DNA of 64,000 nucleotides, taken from contig CACYVC010000012.1 in assembly GCA_902777835.1 (NCBI GenBank), forward strand, positions 48,401-112,400, written 5' to 3'. The position numbers were made by a program, and so were the translations under genes. Under the pieces are notes generated by a model. That model saw nothing but the letters and a program-made list of their open reading frames with translations, ran no database searches and was not told where the DNA came from. Below, piece by piece: positions 16,338-25,183 of the stretch (position 1 is its first letter; each line of letters begins with the position of its first letter). The stretch is from an uncultured Bacteroidales bacterium (GTDB lineage Bacteria > Bacteroidota > Bacteroidia > Bacteroidales > Muribaculaceae).

Positions 16338-17486
16338 TTAACCAACAAACTGGCTTCCTGGCAGATTGCGCATGTTGTAGCTACTCGCCATCGACTCGCC
16401 GTATGCCCCTGCCGACAAGATAGCGATGAGGTCGCCACGGCGGGTGATAGGAAGTTGTTCATCGCAAGCAAACACGTCGCTCGACTCGCAAATGGGGCCC
16501 ACCACATCATAGGTTTCCATATCACTCTCTTGCGAAGTGAGGTTGACAATCTTGTGATGAGCATCATAAAGCGCAGGTCTTAAGAGGTCGGTCATTCCAG
16601 CGTCAAGAATCACGAATTTCTTGACAGAATTCTCCTTAACAAATACGACCCTCGAAATTAAAGCACCACACTGCGCCACTATCGAGCGGCCAAGTTCAAA
16701 GTGAACTTTCTGTCCCTCACGCAGTTTCAGCCCATTCTTGAACACTGCAAAGAAGTCATGGAACGGCGCAATGGGGTTCTCCTCGGGTTTCTCATAGTCA
16801 ATGCCCAAACCGCCACCCACGTCTATCATCTCAAAGTTGACACCGTTTTTCTCATAATGATCAACCAGTTTGTTAACTTTCTCACATAGCATCTTATAGG
16901 GTTCCAAAGAGGTAATTTGCGAGCCTATGTGAAAATGCAAGCCACGCAGATGGATATTCGATAAATTCATTGCTTTCTCCACCACTTCGTCAAGCATTGG
17001 GATATCTATGCCGAATTTGTCCTCGTTAGTGCCAGTTGTTATATAGCGATGTGTATGAGCATCTATGTTTGGGTTCACACGAATAGCGATGCCCATCGTC
17101 TTGCCTTTGCGAGCGGCAATTTCGTTAATTACCTCCATCTCGGGCACGCTTTCCACATTAAAGCAATATATGTCTTTGTCAATGCCTGTCTCAATCTCCC
17201 AATCGGTTTTTCCTACTCCAGCGTAGGCCATCTTGTTAGGGTCAAATCCAGCCTCAATCGCTGCCATTATTTCGTTGCCACTCACTAAGTCGGCGCCAAC
17301 ACCAGCATTTACAATCTCTCGAAGAATCACAGGATTAGCATTAGCCTTCAGAGCATAATGAACCACAAATGGGTATCCCTCAATCTCCAGATTAATAGCG
17401 CCCAATGTGCTTCGCAGCAGCGACAGGTCATAGCAGTAGAATGGTGTGCCGCATTGGCATAACTGATTTGAAATTTTATGGTACAT
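16338..17486 (-). CDS. lysA: Diaminopimelate decarboxylase
   Basis: PLP-dependent fold-III enzyme converting meso-diaminopimelate to lysine, the last lysine step. PLP-Lys context 'FVVHYALKANANPVIL' near residue 48, 'HFHIGSQI' near 190, the Gly-rich phosphate-binding 'DVGGGLGIDY' near 225, and the substrate-side 'GPICESSDVFA' with 'GAYGESMASSYN' at the C-terminus. Length of 382 is normal for the shorter Bacteroidota forms. Has its own promoter (17535-17565) and probably reads through to thioredoxin. Confidence 0.96.
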   Translation of the reverse strand: MYHKISNQLCQCGTPFYCYDLSLLRSTLGAINLEIEGYPFVVHYALKANANPVILREIVNAGVGADLVSGNEIMAAIEAGFDPNKMAYAGVGKTDWEIETGIDKDIYCFNVESVPEMEVINEIAARKGKTMGIAIRVNPNIDAHTHRYITTGTNEDKFGIDIPMLDEVVEKAMNLSNIHLRGLHFHIGSQITSLEPYKMLCEKVNKLVDHYEKNGVNFEMIDVGGGLGIDYEKPEENPIAPFHDFFAVFKNGLKLREGQKVHFELGRSIVAQCGALISRVVFVKENSVKKFVILDAGMTDLLRPALYDAHHKIVNLTSQESDMETYDVVGPICESSDVFACDEQLPITRRGDLIAILSAGAYGESMASSYNMRNLPGSQFVG

Positions 17487-17534
17487 GACAAAAAGTTATA
17501 TTTATCGCGTTTTGTGTTTCTTGTGATATTTTTG

Positions 17535-17565
17535 CAAAGTTAAACACAATTCTCCAAAAAACAAT
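17535..17565 (-). promoter_or_regulatory. Promoter of lysA
   Basis: On the minus strand ATTG (17562-17565), 19 nt, TAACTTTG (17535-17542). Leaves a leader of about 45 nt before the lysA ATG. Confidence 0.65.
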
Positions 17566-17632
17566 TTTTATAGCAATTTTTTGTTCACTTTTTAAATATT
17601 TTTTCTACTTTCGTGAACTAAAACACAAAAAA

Positions 17633-18484
17633 ATGACAACACGAGAAGCAATTTTGCTATTACGCAGCGAGCTTGACACCTGTTACGACAGCCGCGAAAT
17701 AGAGGGCATGACCCGAGTAATCTTTGAGGATGTACTGCTGTGGCAACCCGTTGATATTGTGATACGCGAAAATGAGCAGTTACCCGAGTTTTTCGGCAAT
17801 CGCCTCACCAACATCATCGAGCGACTCAAGCAGAATGAACCCCTGCAGTACATTCTAGGCAAAGCGCGCTTTCATGGACACAGCTTTGCAGTGACTCCAG
17901 CCACCCTCATCCCCCGCCCCGAGACCGAGCAGCTCGTTGACATGATAATTGACGAGAACCCTAGCAGCGACCTCGAAGTGCTTGACATTGGCACCGGAAG
18001 CGGATGCATCGCCATCTCACTGGCAAGAGCATTGAAGTTTGCCCAGGTCACTGCCACCGACATTAGTCCCGATGCGCTCACCGTGGCTCAGCAAAACGCC
18101 ACTGCACTCAAGACCCGTGTGAAATTCCTTGAGCAAGACATCCTCACTTGCCGCACTCCAAGCGAGGCGTGGGACATCATAGTGAGCAATCCGCCCTACA
18201 TCACCGAGAAGGAGAAGGCAGCGATGGAGCGCAATGTGCTTGATTACGAGCCAGCCAGCGCACTATTCGTCCCCGATGATGACCCCATGCTCTTCTATCG
18301 CCCCATCGCCGCCTACGCTATCCGGGCCTTAAAGAATGGCGGACGCCTCTATCTTGAGATCAACTGCGCCATGGCTCAGCAAGTTAGCGATACGTTAAAA
18401 TGGTCTGGATTGAGCAATATCCAGGTTCATAATGATTTTAACGGAAACAACCGATTTGTTTCAGCCACAAAGATAATTGATTAA
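17633..18484 (+). CDS. prmC: Release factor glutamine methyltransferase
   Basis: Methylates the Gln of the GGQ motif in peptide chain release factors. N-terminal helical domain (about 1-80), SAM-binding 'VLDIGTGSGCIAISLA' near residue 115 and the signature NPPY (residues about 187-190), which holds the Gln substrate. 283 residues is the normal size. Divergent from lysA. The downstream lipoprotein starts 17 nt later. Confidence 0.96.
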   Translation: MTTREAILLLRSELDTCYDSREIEGMTRVIFEDVLLWQPVDIVIRENEQLPEFFGNRLTNIIERLKQNEPLQYILGKARFHGHSFAVTPATLIPRPETEQLVDMIIDENPSSDLEVLDIGTGSGCIAISLARALKFAQVTATDISPDALTVAQQNATALKTRVKFLEQDILTCRTPSEAWDIIVSNPPYITEKEKAAMERNVLDYEPASALFVPDDDPMLFYRPIAAYAIRALKNGGRLYLEINCAMAQQVSDTLKWSGLSNIQVHNDFNGNNRFVSATKIID

Positions 18485-18501
18485 TTATTAACATTTTTAA
18501 T

Positions 18502-18939
18502 ATGAAAAAGTTATCATTATTAGCAATTGCTTTAACAGCAATCATGTTTGCTGGTTGCAAGACCGATGGCACTTCAAGCGATTCAAGTGCAAGCAACAAT
18601 TCAGCATCAACCTCTGCGACAACCGACTCGACATCACTTTCACAAGCAGCTCAAGAAGAGCACGCCGATGCCGACGCCACCTACACCTACGATGCAACAA
18701 CCAACACCATGACAATTTTCAAAAAGGTGGATATACCCGAGGACCAGCCCGAAGAAGACTATGCCGAAGCGCTTGTGGAGCATCAAGTGCCAGAGTTTAT
18801 AAAACTGTTCAAAAACAGCACCAAACCTGGTGATGTCACTATCAAGGAAAAAGGCGCCACTATCACAGTGAAATATGTCAACAACGCCAACGGTGAGGAA
18901 ATCACCTCTTTTGACATCACACCCGAGGATTTGAAATAG
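18502..18939 (+). CDS. Small lipoprotein of unknown function
   Basis: 145 residues with lipobox FAGC at Cys19, a Ser/Thr-rich low-complexity linker (about 20-55) and an acidic C-terminal domain with alternating strands ('TYTYDATTNTMTIFKKVD', 'GATITVKYVNNANGEEITSFDI'). I do not recognise the family. Probably cotranscribed with prmC and ended by the hairpin at 18970. Confidence 0.75.
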   Translation: MKKLSLLAIALTAIMFAGCKTDGTSSDSSASNNSASTSATTDSTSLSQAAQEEHADADATYTYDATTNTMTIFKKVDIPEDQPEEDYAEALVEHQVPEFIKLFKNSTKPGDVTIKEKGATITVKYVNNANGEEITSFDITPEDLK

Positions 18940-18969
18940 ACTTAGATTCTAGACATAAGATTTAAAAGG

Positions 18970-19010
18970 CCAGACTTTAGATTTTATACATCTGAGGTCT
19001 GGTTCTGTTT
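18970..19010 (+). terminator. Rho-independent terminator after the prmC/lipoprotein unit
   Basis: CCAGACTTTAGA (18970-18981) pairs with TCTGAGGTCTGG (18991-19002), with G-T pairs in the middle and a loop of 9 nt, followed by a T-rich tract. Confidence 0.7.
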
Positions 19011-19124
19011 TATGAGCTCTGATATCTTTTTTAAAAATGTTTTCAAAAATAGGCTCTTAAGTTAAAATAGTGTTTAATTTAACATTTGTAACTCAAAAAT
19101 ATTATTAATTAACGTGCAAGATGA

Positions 19125-19154
19125 GTTGTGGTTAATATCAAAATGATAATTTTG
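19125..19154 (+). promoter_or_regulatory. Promoter of the moxR-bat operon
   Basis: GTTG (19125-19128), 18 nt, TAATTTTG (19147-19154). First gene ATG at 19193, giving a leader of about 33 nt. No other good promoter is seen up to batE. Confidence 0.6.
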
Positions 19155-19192
19155 CAACAAAAAATTAAAACGACATAAACAAAACACACATT

Positions 19193-20188
19193 ATGAGTGA
19201 ATCAGTCAACATTCGCGAATTGAATGAGATTATCGCTACAAAGAGTAATTTCGTGAGCGCAATCACGCAAGGCATGAACCAAACCATAGTTGGACAGAAA
19301 CATCTGGTAGATTCTCTGTTAATAGCTTTACTAGCCAACGGCCATGTGCTGCTCGAGGGCGTACCAGGACTTGCCAAGACTTTAGCAATTAAAACTCTGT
19401 CGCAACTGATAGACGCAAAATACAGCCGCATCCAGTTCACCCCCGACCTGCTGCCTGCCGACGTTATAGGTACTATGGTATATAGCATACAGAAGGAGAA
19501 GTTTGAGGTTAAGCGCGGACCTGTGTTTGCCAACTTCATCCTTGCCGACGAGATAAACCGCGCACCAGCTAAGGTGCAGAGCGCGTTGCTCGAAGCTATG
19601 CAGGAGCGCCAAGTGACCATCGGCGAGAAAACTTTTGCCCTTGATGACCCATTCCTAGTAATGGCCACCCAAAACCCCATTGAGCAAGAAGGCACCTATC
19701 CCCTACCCGAGGCCCAGGTTGACCGTTTCTTGATGAAGGTGGTAATTGGCTATCCCAATCGCCAAGAGGAAAAAGACATCATCAGGATGAACATTGACAA
19801 CACAAAATTTGATGTCAAGCCAATAATCACTCCCGCCGACATCGTTGACGTGCGCGATGTGGTGCGTCAAATCTATATCGACGAGAAGATTGAGCGTTAC
19901 ATCGTTGACATTGTGTTTGCCACACGTTTCCCCGAAGACTATGCCCTCAACGACCTCAAGAGCATCATCTCGTTTGGTGCTTCACCACGTGCATCTATCA
20001 GCATGGCGCTTGCAGCAAGAGCATACGCGTTCTTGCGTGGACGTGGTTATGTGATTCCCGAGGACGTGCGCGCCGTGTGTCACGATGTGATGCGCCACCG
20101 CCTGGGTCTCACCTACGAGGCTGAGGCCAACAACATCACCGCCGATGAGATAATTAGCAATATCCTCGACAAGATTGCGGTGCCTTAA
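19193..20188 (+). CDS. moxR: MoxR family AAA ATPase
   Basis: Chaperone-like AAA+ ATPase that acts with VWA-domain partners. Walker A 'GVPGLAKT' near residue 58, Walker B 'ILADEINRAPAKVQSALLEAM' near 122, sensor 1 'VMATQNPIEQEGTYPLPEAQ' and the MoxR lid domain at about 230-331. First gene of an eight-gene operon that encodes DUF58 and two VWA proteins, the classical arrangement. Expected to remodel or load metal into the BatA/BatB machinery (inference). Confidence 0.95.
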   Translation: MSESVNIRELNEIIATKSNFVSAITQGMNQTIVGQKHLVDSLLIALLANGHVLLEGVPGLAKTLAIKTLSQLIDAKYSRIQFTPDLLPADVIGTMVYSIQKEKFEVKRGPVFANFILADEINRAPAKVQSALLEAMQERQVTIGEKTFALDDPFLVMATQNPIEQEGTYPLPEAQVDRFLMKVVIGYPNRQEEKDIIRMNIDNTKFDVKPIITPADIVDVRDVVRQIYIDEKIERYIVDIVFATRFPEDYALNDLKSIISFGASPRASISMALAARAYAFLRGRGYVIPEDVRAVCHDVMRHRLGLTYEAEANNITADEIISNILDKIAVP

Positions 20189-20189
20189 T

Positions 20190-20259
20190 AGTTGTCAGTT
20201 GTCAGTTTTCAGTCGTCAGTTATCAGTTATCAGTTGTCAGCTATCAGTTGACAGTTTCC
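20190..20259. repeat. Heptad-phased tandem repeat, ten units (AGTT class)
   Basis: Starts directly after the moxR stop codon and holds ten consecutive 7-nt units such as AGTTGTC, AGTTATC and AGTTTCC with no phase break. It lies inside an otherwise tight operon, so it is transcribed. Confidence 0.85.
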
Positions 20260-20274
20260 AGATTTCAATAATAG

Positions 20275-21144
20275 ATGGAACGGAGTGAATTACTAAAAAA
20301 GGTTCGCAAAATTGAGATAAAGGCGAAGGGGCTTTCTCACAACATCTTTGCTGGCGAATACCACTCTGCTTTTAAAGGGCGTGGTATGACCTTCAGCGAG
20401 GTGCGCGAGTATCAATATGGCGATGATGTGCGCGACATTGATTGGAACGTCACCGCACGCCAGAACCGACCCTACGTCAAAGTCTATGAAGAGGAACGTG
20501 AGCTCACTGTAATGCTCGTCGTGGATGTAAGCGGTAGTAAAGATTTTGGTGCTTTAGGCGAAATGAAACGCGACATGATGACCGAGATCGCTGCAACAAT
20601 CGCCTTCTCGGCTATCGAGAACAACGACAAGGTGGGACTGCTGCTCTTTAGCGACAAGATAGAGTATTTTATTCCACCTAAAAAAGGAAAGAAACACATC
20701 TTATTGATTATCAGCAAACTTCTCAACTACGAAGCCGAGAGTAAAGGCACCGACATCAATCAAGCGCTTGAATACATGACAAGTGCCCTCAAAAAGCGCT
20801 GCACAGCATTTGTGATCAGCGACTTCCTAGATGAGAAAGACTACTACAAGAGCTTGTCAATAGCCAACCATAAACACGACGTAATCGCAGTACAGGTCTA
20901 TGACAAGCGAGAGGCGCAGCTCCCTAATGTAGGACTAATGAAAGTGGCAGATGCCGAAACTGGCGCAGAGCGTTGGGTAGATACCAGCAGCCGAAGAGTG
21001 CGGCAGGCTTATGACCGATGGTGGTATGAGCGCCAGCAGGCTATGACCGACATTATGCAGCGAAGCAATGTTGACATGGCACAAGTGGCTACCGACGAAG
21101 ACTTTGTGAAGTCACTAATGGCTCTATTCAAGCGTCGAGGCTAA
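20275..21144 (+). CDS. DUF58 domain protein of the bat operon
   Basis: 289 residues. The DUF58 core is clear: 'FKGRGMTFSEVREYQYGDDVRDIDWNVTARQNRPYVK' at about residues 35-72, followed by a VWA-like half with 'LVVDVSGSKDFG'. No transmembrane segment, so cytoplasmic. DUF58 proteins regularly accompany MoxR ATPases and are thought to be their adaptors. Start ATG at 20275 lies 15 nt after the heptad repeat. Confidence 0.93.
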   Translation: MERSELLKKVRKIEIKAKGLSHNIFAGEYHSAFKGRGMTFSEVREYQYGDDVRDIDWNVTARQNRPYVKVYEEERELTVMLVVDVSGSKDFGALGEMKRDMMTEIAATIAFSAIENNDKVGLLLFSDKIEYFIPPKKGKKHILLIISKLLNYEAESKGTDINQALEYMTSALKKRCTAFVISDFLDEKDYYKSLSIANHKHDVIAVQVYDKREAQLPNVGLMKVADAETGAERWVDTSSRRVRQAYDRWWYERQQAMTDIMQRSNVDMAQVATDEDFVKSLMALFKRRG

Positions 21145-21178
21145 TTTTTCTCTAAAAACACAATCTACCGATTATTCA

Positions 21179-22183
21179 ATGACACGAAAATTAATATATC
21201 GCTTCCTGCTTCTCGTTCTGCTATGTGTGCCGACTATGAGATCTCATGCCGGAAACACTATCGTCAGTGTCAAGCTCGACTCGGCAAAGGTGTTGATGGG
21301 TAAAACCGTGAAACTGCGCATCAACATAGTGAAAGATGCAAACAGCACTGGAATTATTCTAGGTGCCGATTCAACAACACTAGGTGATATCGACATCGTG
21401 AAACGCGAAAAGTTGCAGTCTAAAACCCTTGACAATAACCGCGAGGAGATAACACAAGTTATCACCTTGCAGCCTTTTGAACCAGGGGAATATGACCTAC
21501 CACCAATCAAGTATCTTGTGGAGGGCGACACCATGATGAGCAACAAGGAACATCTTGTTGTTGACTCAGTGAAAGTTGATGTTAATGGTGACATTAAAGA
21601 TTACAAGCCCATACTGGGAGTGCCTTTCAAATTGATTGACTACATTCCCAATATTATTGCAAACTACTGGTGGGCATGGCTAATAGGACTTGCACTGATT
21701 GCTTTCTCAATCTTTGCATATTTCAAGTGGTTCAAGAAAGGCATCAACCCATTCAAACCCGAAAAGAAACGATTGCCACCCTACGAAGAGGCAATTCTCG
21801 CGCTCAACAACCTCAAAAACCGACAACTGTGGCAGAATGGTCAACACAAAGAATATTACTCTTGTCTCACCGATATTCTGCGCGTGTATATAGAACGACG
21901 CTTTGGCATCAACGCCGTAGAAATGACAACGAGCGAAATTATGGAGCAAATCAAGCACAACGAAGAAGCGCTACAAGTAAAAGATCAGCTAAGCGAAGTG
22001 CTTGAGATTGCCGACTATGTGAAATTTGCCAAGATGCAAACCCTTGCCGACGATAACGAGGTAGCATTCCAACGTACCCTGAACTTCGTGGAACAGACTA
22101 AGCCTGCACCAGTCGCCGAAGAAAGTAAAGAAGATGGCAAAGACATCACCATTGCCGCAAGAAAGGAGGAAAAAGAGCGATGA
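21179..22183 (+). CDS. BatD-like membrane protein of the bat operon (DUF4381-like)
   Basis: 334 residues. Signal peptide at about 1-24, a beta-sandwich periplasmic domain resembling the start of BatD ('VSVKLDSAKVLMGKTVKLRI..'), one transmembrane helix at about 158-180 (YWWAWLIGLALIAFSIFAYF), then a cytoplasmic helical domain ('YEEAILALNNLKNRQLWQNGQHKEYYSCLTDILRVYIERRFG..') like DUF4381. Between DUF58 and batA in this operon. Overlaps batA by four bases (ATGA), indicating translational coupling. Exact role unknown. Confidence 0.75.
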   Translation: MTRKLIYRFLLLVLLCVPTMRSHAGNTIVSVKLDSAKVLMGKTVKLRINIVKDANSTGIILGADSTTLGDIDIVKREKLQSKTLDNNREEITQVITLQPFEPGEYDLPPIKYLVEGDTMMSNKEHLVVDSVKVDVNGDIKDYKPILGVPFKLIDYIPNIIANYWWAWLIGLALIAFSIFAYFKWFKKGINPFKPEKKRLPPYEEAILALNNLKNRQLWQNGQHKEYYSCLTDILRVYIERRFGINAVEMTTSEIMEQIKHNEEALQVKDQLSEVLEIADYVKFAKMQTLADDNEVAFQRTLNFVEQTKPAPVAEESKEDGKDITIAARKEEKER

Positions 22184-23190
22184 TAGGCAATATGCAATTT
22201 ATGCACCCCAACTTGCTGTGGCTTCTGCTACTGATTATACCTCTCACGGTGTGGCACGTATTGAAGGGACGCAAGAGCGACCCTACTATGAAGTTGCCCA
22301 CTACAAGTGCCTTCAACGGCGTGGGTACTAGCTGGAAAGAGTGGATGCGCCACGTGCTATTTGCACTTAAAATGCTAGCTTTAGCATGCTTAGTAGTGAT
22401 TTTGTGCCGTCCACTTTCAAGCGACTCTTGGTCGCAAAAAAATGTGGATGGTACAGACATTGTCTTATCTATTGACGTGAGCAGCAGTATGCTTGCACGC
22501 GACTTTAAGCCCGATCGACTTGCTGCTGCCAAAGAGGTTGCAAGTGACTTCGTAAGTGGACGCACAAGCGACAATATTGGTCTTGTTGCCTTTGCTGGAG
22601 AAGCTTTCACTTTAGTGCCTATGACCACCGACATCGCCACCCTTGTCAACAGCGTCAACAACCTAGAGATTGACATGAACTTCACTCTTGAAGATGGTAC
22701 AGCTGTGGGCGATGGTATCGCTACGGCAATCAACCGACTCAACAAAGGAAAAGCCAAGTCAAAAAGTATCATCCTGCTCACCGATGGCAGCAACAATACC
22801 GGTGTAGTATATCCCGAGACTGCAGCTCAGATAGCTCGCAAGGAGGGCATCAAAATCTACACTATTGGTATTGGAACTATGGGCACAGCACCGTTCCCCG
22901 TCTTTGATTTCAGCGGACACATAGTAAGCTATGAGAACATGAAGGTTGAAATCGACGAGAACTCACTCAAAGAAATATCCAAAATCACAGGTGGAAAATA
23001 CTTCAGGGCTACCAACAAAGATGTGCTCAAGAAGGTCTTTGCCGAAATCGACAAACTTGAGAAGTCGCGCATCGCTGTGGAGCAACACAACAACCTTGAT
23101 GATGCTTATCAGCCCTGGGCACTCGCACTGCTCATCATTCTCACTTTGTGTGCTGTGATAAGATACACCGTGCTTAGGACCATTCCATAA
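22180..23190 (+). CDS. batA: Aerotolerance protein BatA (VWA domain)
   Basis: 336 residues: N-terminal hydrophobic segments (about 8-28 and 60-80), a periplasm-facing or cytoplasmic VWA domain (about 88-290) and a C-terminal helix (about 308-330). The MIDAS metal site is intact: DVSSS near residue 103, with downstream Thr and 'LLTDGSNNTG'. The bat operon was linked to aerotolerance and fitness in Bacteroides fragilis (established). Functions with MoxR and BatB. Confidence 0.93.
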   Translation: MIGNMQFMHPNLLWLLLLIIPLTVWHVLKGRKSDPTMKLPTTSAFNGVGTSWKEWMRHVLFALKMLALACLVVILCRPLSSDSWSQKNVDGTDIVLSIDVSSSMLARDFKPDRLAAAKEVASDFVSGRTSDNIGLVAFAGEAFTLVPMTTDIATLVNSVNNLEIDMNFTLEDGTAVGDGIATAINRLNKGKAKSKSIILLTDGSNNTGVVYPETAAQIARKEGIKIYTIGIGTMGTAPFPVFDFSGHIVSYENMKVEIDENSLKEISKITGGKYFRATNKDVLKKVFAEIDKLEKSRIAVEQHNNLDDAYQPWALALLIILTLCAVIRYTVLRTIP

Positions 23191-23226
23191 TTATTTAATC
23201 ACGACTAAAAACGACTACAATATATA

Positions 23227-24282
23227 ATGTTCAGTTTCGCAAATCCCGAGTTTCTATACCTACTGTTTCTGCTGCCAGTGATTGTGGGGTTATATCTCCT
23301 ATCAAGGATGGCTCGTAAGCGCAATCTGGCACGATTTGGCAAGGAGAAACAAATGCAAGAGCTAATGCCCGATGTGTCGAGCCGCAAACCAATGGTGAGA
23401 CTCATCATCTTCCTGCTACTGCTGACTATGGTGATTGTGATGCTTGCACGACCACGTGCTGGCTCAATGGAAAAGGTAAAAGGAGAAGTTAAGGGTATTG
23501 AGGTGGTTATTGCAATGGATGTGTCAAACTCAATGAACGCGAGCAGCACATCAAACCAAAACGGTATCTCACGACTTCAACGCTCAAAAATGGTGATGGA
23601 GAAACTCATCGATCGCTTGCGCAACGACAAGGTGGGACTTGTGGTATTTGCTGGTAAAGCCATGATGCAGATGCCTATGACCATCGACGGCACTAGCGCA
23701 AAGATGTTCCTTAATAACATCAGCACCGACATGATACCTCTCCAAGGCACAAACATTGGCGATGCCATCGACTTGGCAATGTACACCTTCTCGCAAGATG
23801 AGAAAGCGTCGAAGGCAATAATCCTCATCACCGATGCCGAGAACTTTGAGGGCGACGCTGAGGATGCCGCAAAGCAAGCCCACAAGAAAAACATCCAGGT
23901 CAATGTAATTGGAATTGGCGACAATGAAGTTCCCATTCCTACTAACGAGGGAGATGGATGGATGCGTGACGACAATGGCGAAATTGCCATGACAAGATTC
24001 AACGAGGAACAAGCTAAAAAAATCTCTGAGGCAGGTGGAGGTATATTTGTCAAAGGCGATGCCACCGATGCAGTGAATGTCCTCGATGAAGATCTTAAGA
24101 AACTGGCTACAACCAACATGTCGCAATTTACCTACAGCCGTGAGGATGAGCAATTCCCTGTCTTTGCTTGGATAGCGTTGGCACTTCTCATTGCCAGCGT
24201 GCTGTTGCTCAACCGCAAGAACCCATGGCTGGCAAAGAAAAATTTCTTCAAACGAAAAGTAAATGACAACAATGAAGAATAA
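23227..24282 (+). CDS. batB: Aerotolerance protein BatB (VWA domain)
   Basis: 351 residues with the same layout as BatA: two N-terminal helices, VWA domain with MIDAS DVSNS near residue 99, 'LITDAENFEGDAEDA', and a C-terminal helix (about 311-330) followed by a basic tail. The 3' end overlaps the start region of batC, so the two are translated together. Confidence 0.93.
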   Translation: MFSFANPEFLYLLFLLPVIVGLYLLSRMARKRNLARFGKEKQMQELMPDVSSRKPMVRLIIFLLLLTMVIVMLARPRAGSMEKVKGEVKGIEVVIAMDVSNSMNASSTSNQNGISRLQRSKMVMEKLIDRLRNDKVGLVVFAGKAMMQMPMTIDGTSAKMFLNNISTDMIPLQGTNIGDAIDLAMYTFSQDEKASKAIILITDAENFEGDAEDAAKQAHKKNIQVNVIGIGDNEVPIPTNEGDGWMRDDNGEIAMTRFNEEQAKKISEAGGGIFVKGDATDAVNVLDEDLKKLATTNMSQFTYSREDEQFPVFAWIALALLIASVLLLNRKNPWLAKKNFFKRKVNDNNEE

Positions 24283-25153
24283 CATCTTTATATCATTGAT
24301 TCTTGTTGCTATGGCAAGCACTGCGATGTGCTTGCTTTCGGGATGTAGCAAAGATGACAAATACATTCCCGACATAACCAATAAAGAAGAGCGTCAACTT
24401 ATCAAAGAAGGCAATAAACTTTTTGATGAGGGCAATTATCGAGAAGCGGAGATAATGTACAACAAAGCGGCACAGGTAAATCCAAACTCCCCTACCGCTA
24501 ATTACAACTTGGCTTTGTCGCTAACCAAGCAGTTGAAGTCTGCCGACAATGACTCTATCAAAAACGACATGATGGCTCACGCTTTCAGCCTTTTCGAGCT
24601 TATCCCAACTTTGACAAAGGACTCAACTCTCATTGCCATGGCATACCATAATATGGGGAACCTCAAATATGAGAACGAGGCCTACAAAGAGGCCATTGAC
24701 GCATATAAACAGTCGCTGCGCCACAACCCTAGCGACAACGACACACGCTATAATCTGAGAATGGCGCAACTAAAACTGCAAGAACAACAACAGCAACAAC
24801 AAGATAAAAACCAGCAAAACCAAGACCAGCAGGATCAGAAAGACCAGCAAGATCAGGATAAACAAAATCAAGAAAACCAGAATAAGGATCAACAGAATCA
24901 AGACAAGCAAGACCAAGATAAACAGAACCAAGATAAACAAAACCAAGACCAAAAGAAAGCACAAGAAAAACCTGCAGAACAAAAACAGCAATCTGGCAAT
25001 CAGCAAGACGCCAACATCAAAATGGATGAGCGAAATATGCGACAAGTGCTAAAAGCCGCTCAAGACAAAGAGGATGCTGTACAAAGAAAAATCAATAATG
25101 CTAGCAGTGGCCAAGAGCGCCGAGAGAGGCAGTCAAGCCGAAACAAGTGGTAA
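24272..25153 (+). CDS. batC: Aerotolerance lipoprotein BatC (TPR)
   Basis: Lipobox LSGC (Cys about 24). Residues about 45-175 form TPR repeats ('LIKEGNKLFDEGNYREAEIMYNKAAQVNPNSPTANYNLALSL', 'MAYHNMGNLKYENEAYKEAIDAYKQSLRHNPSDND'). Residues about 175-245 are a Gln/Asp/Lys/Asn low-complexity tract, then a basic C-terminal helix. I prefer the ATG at 24272 because it starts a typical MKN signal peptide; an in-frame ATG at 24263 is also possible. Overlaps batB by 11 nt. Confidence 0.88.
   Translation: MKNNIFISLILVAMASTAMCLLSGCSKDDKYIPDITNKEERQLIKEGNKLFDEGNYREAEIMYNKAAQVNPNSPTANYNLALSLTKQLKSADNDSIKNDMMAHAFSLFELIPTLTKDSTLIAMAYHNMGNLKYENEAYKEAIDAYKQSLRHNPSDNDTRYNLRMAQLKLQEQQQQQQDKNQQNQDQQDQKDQQDQDKQNQENQNKDQQNQDKQDQDKQNQDKQNQDQKKAQEKPAEQKQQSGNQQDANIKMDERNMRQVLKAAQDKEDAVQRKINNASSGQERRERQSSRNKW
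24779..24990 (+). repeat. Coding low-complexity tract in batC (Q/N/D/K)
   Basis: Repeated CAG/CAA/GAC/AAA codons encode tandem QNQDKQ-like hexads. The DNA is strongly A-rich on the plus strand with short imperfect direct repeats (AACCAAGATAAACA-like), so replication slippage in steps of whole codons is plausible. Confidence 0.75.
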
Positions 25154-25183
25154 TGCTTAAAACAACTCACTAAGAAAATAACA

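Noticed and set aside
16280-16567. Upstream extension of the thioredoxin frame
   Set aside because: The 96 extra codons overlap lysA on the same strand in another frame, and the thioredoxin fold begins at the ATG at 16279.
20190-20259. Possible mobile element end or MITE
   Set aside because: No terminal inverted repeat, no target-site duplication and no transposase; strict 7-nt periodicity explains the region.
24770-25045. Leu/Val/Ile-rich 'membrane protein' opposite batC
   Set aside because: It is the complement of the CAA/GAC/AAG codon tract in batC, not an independent gene.
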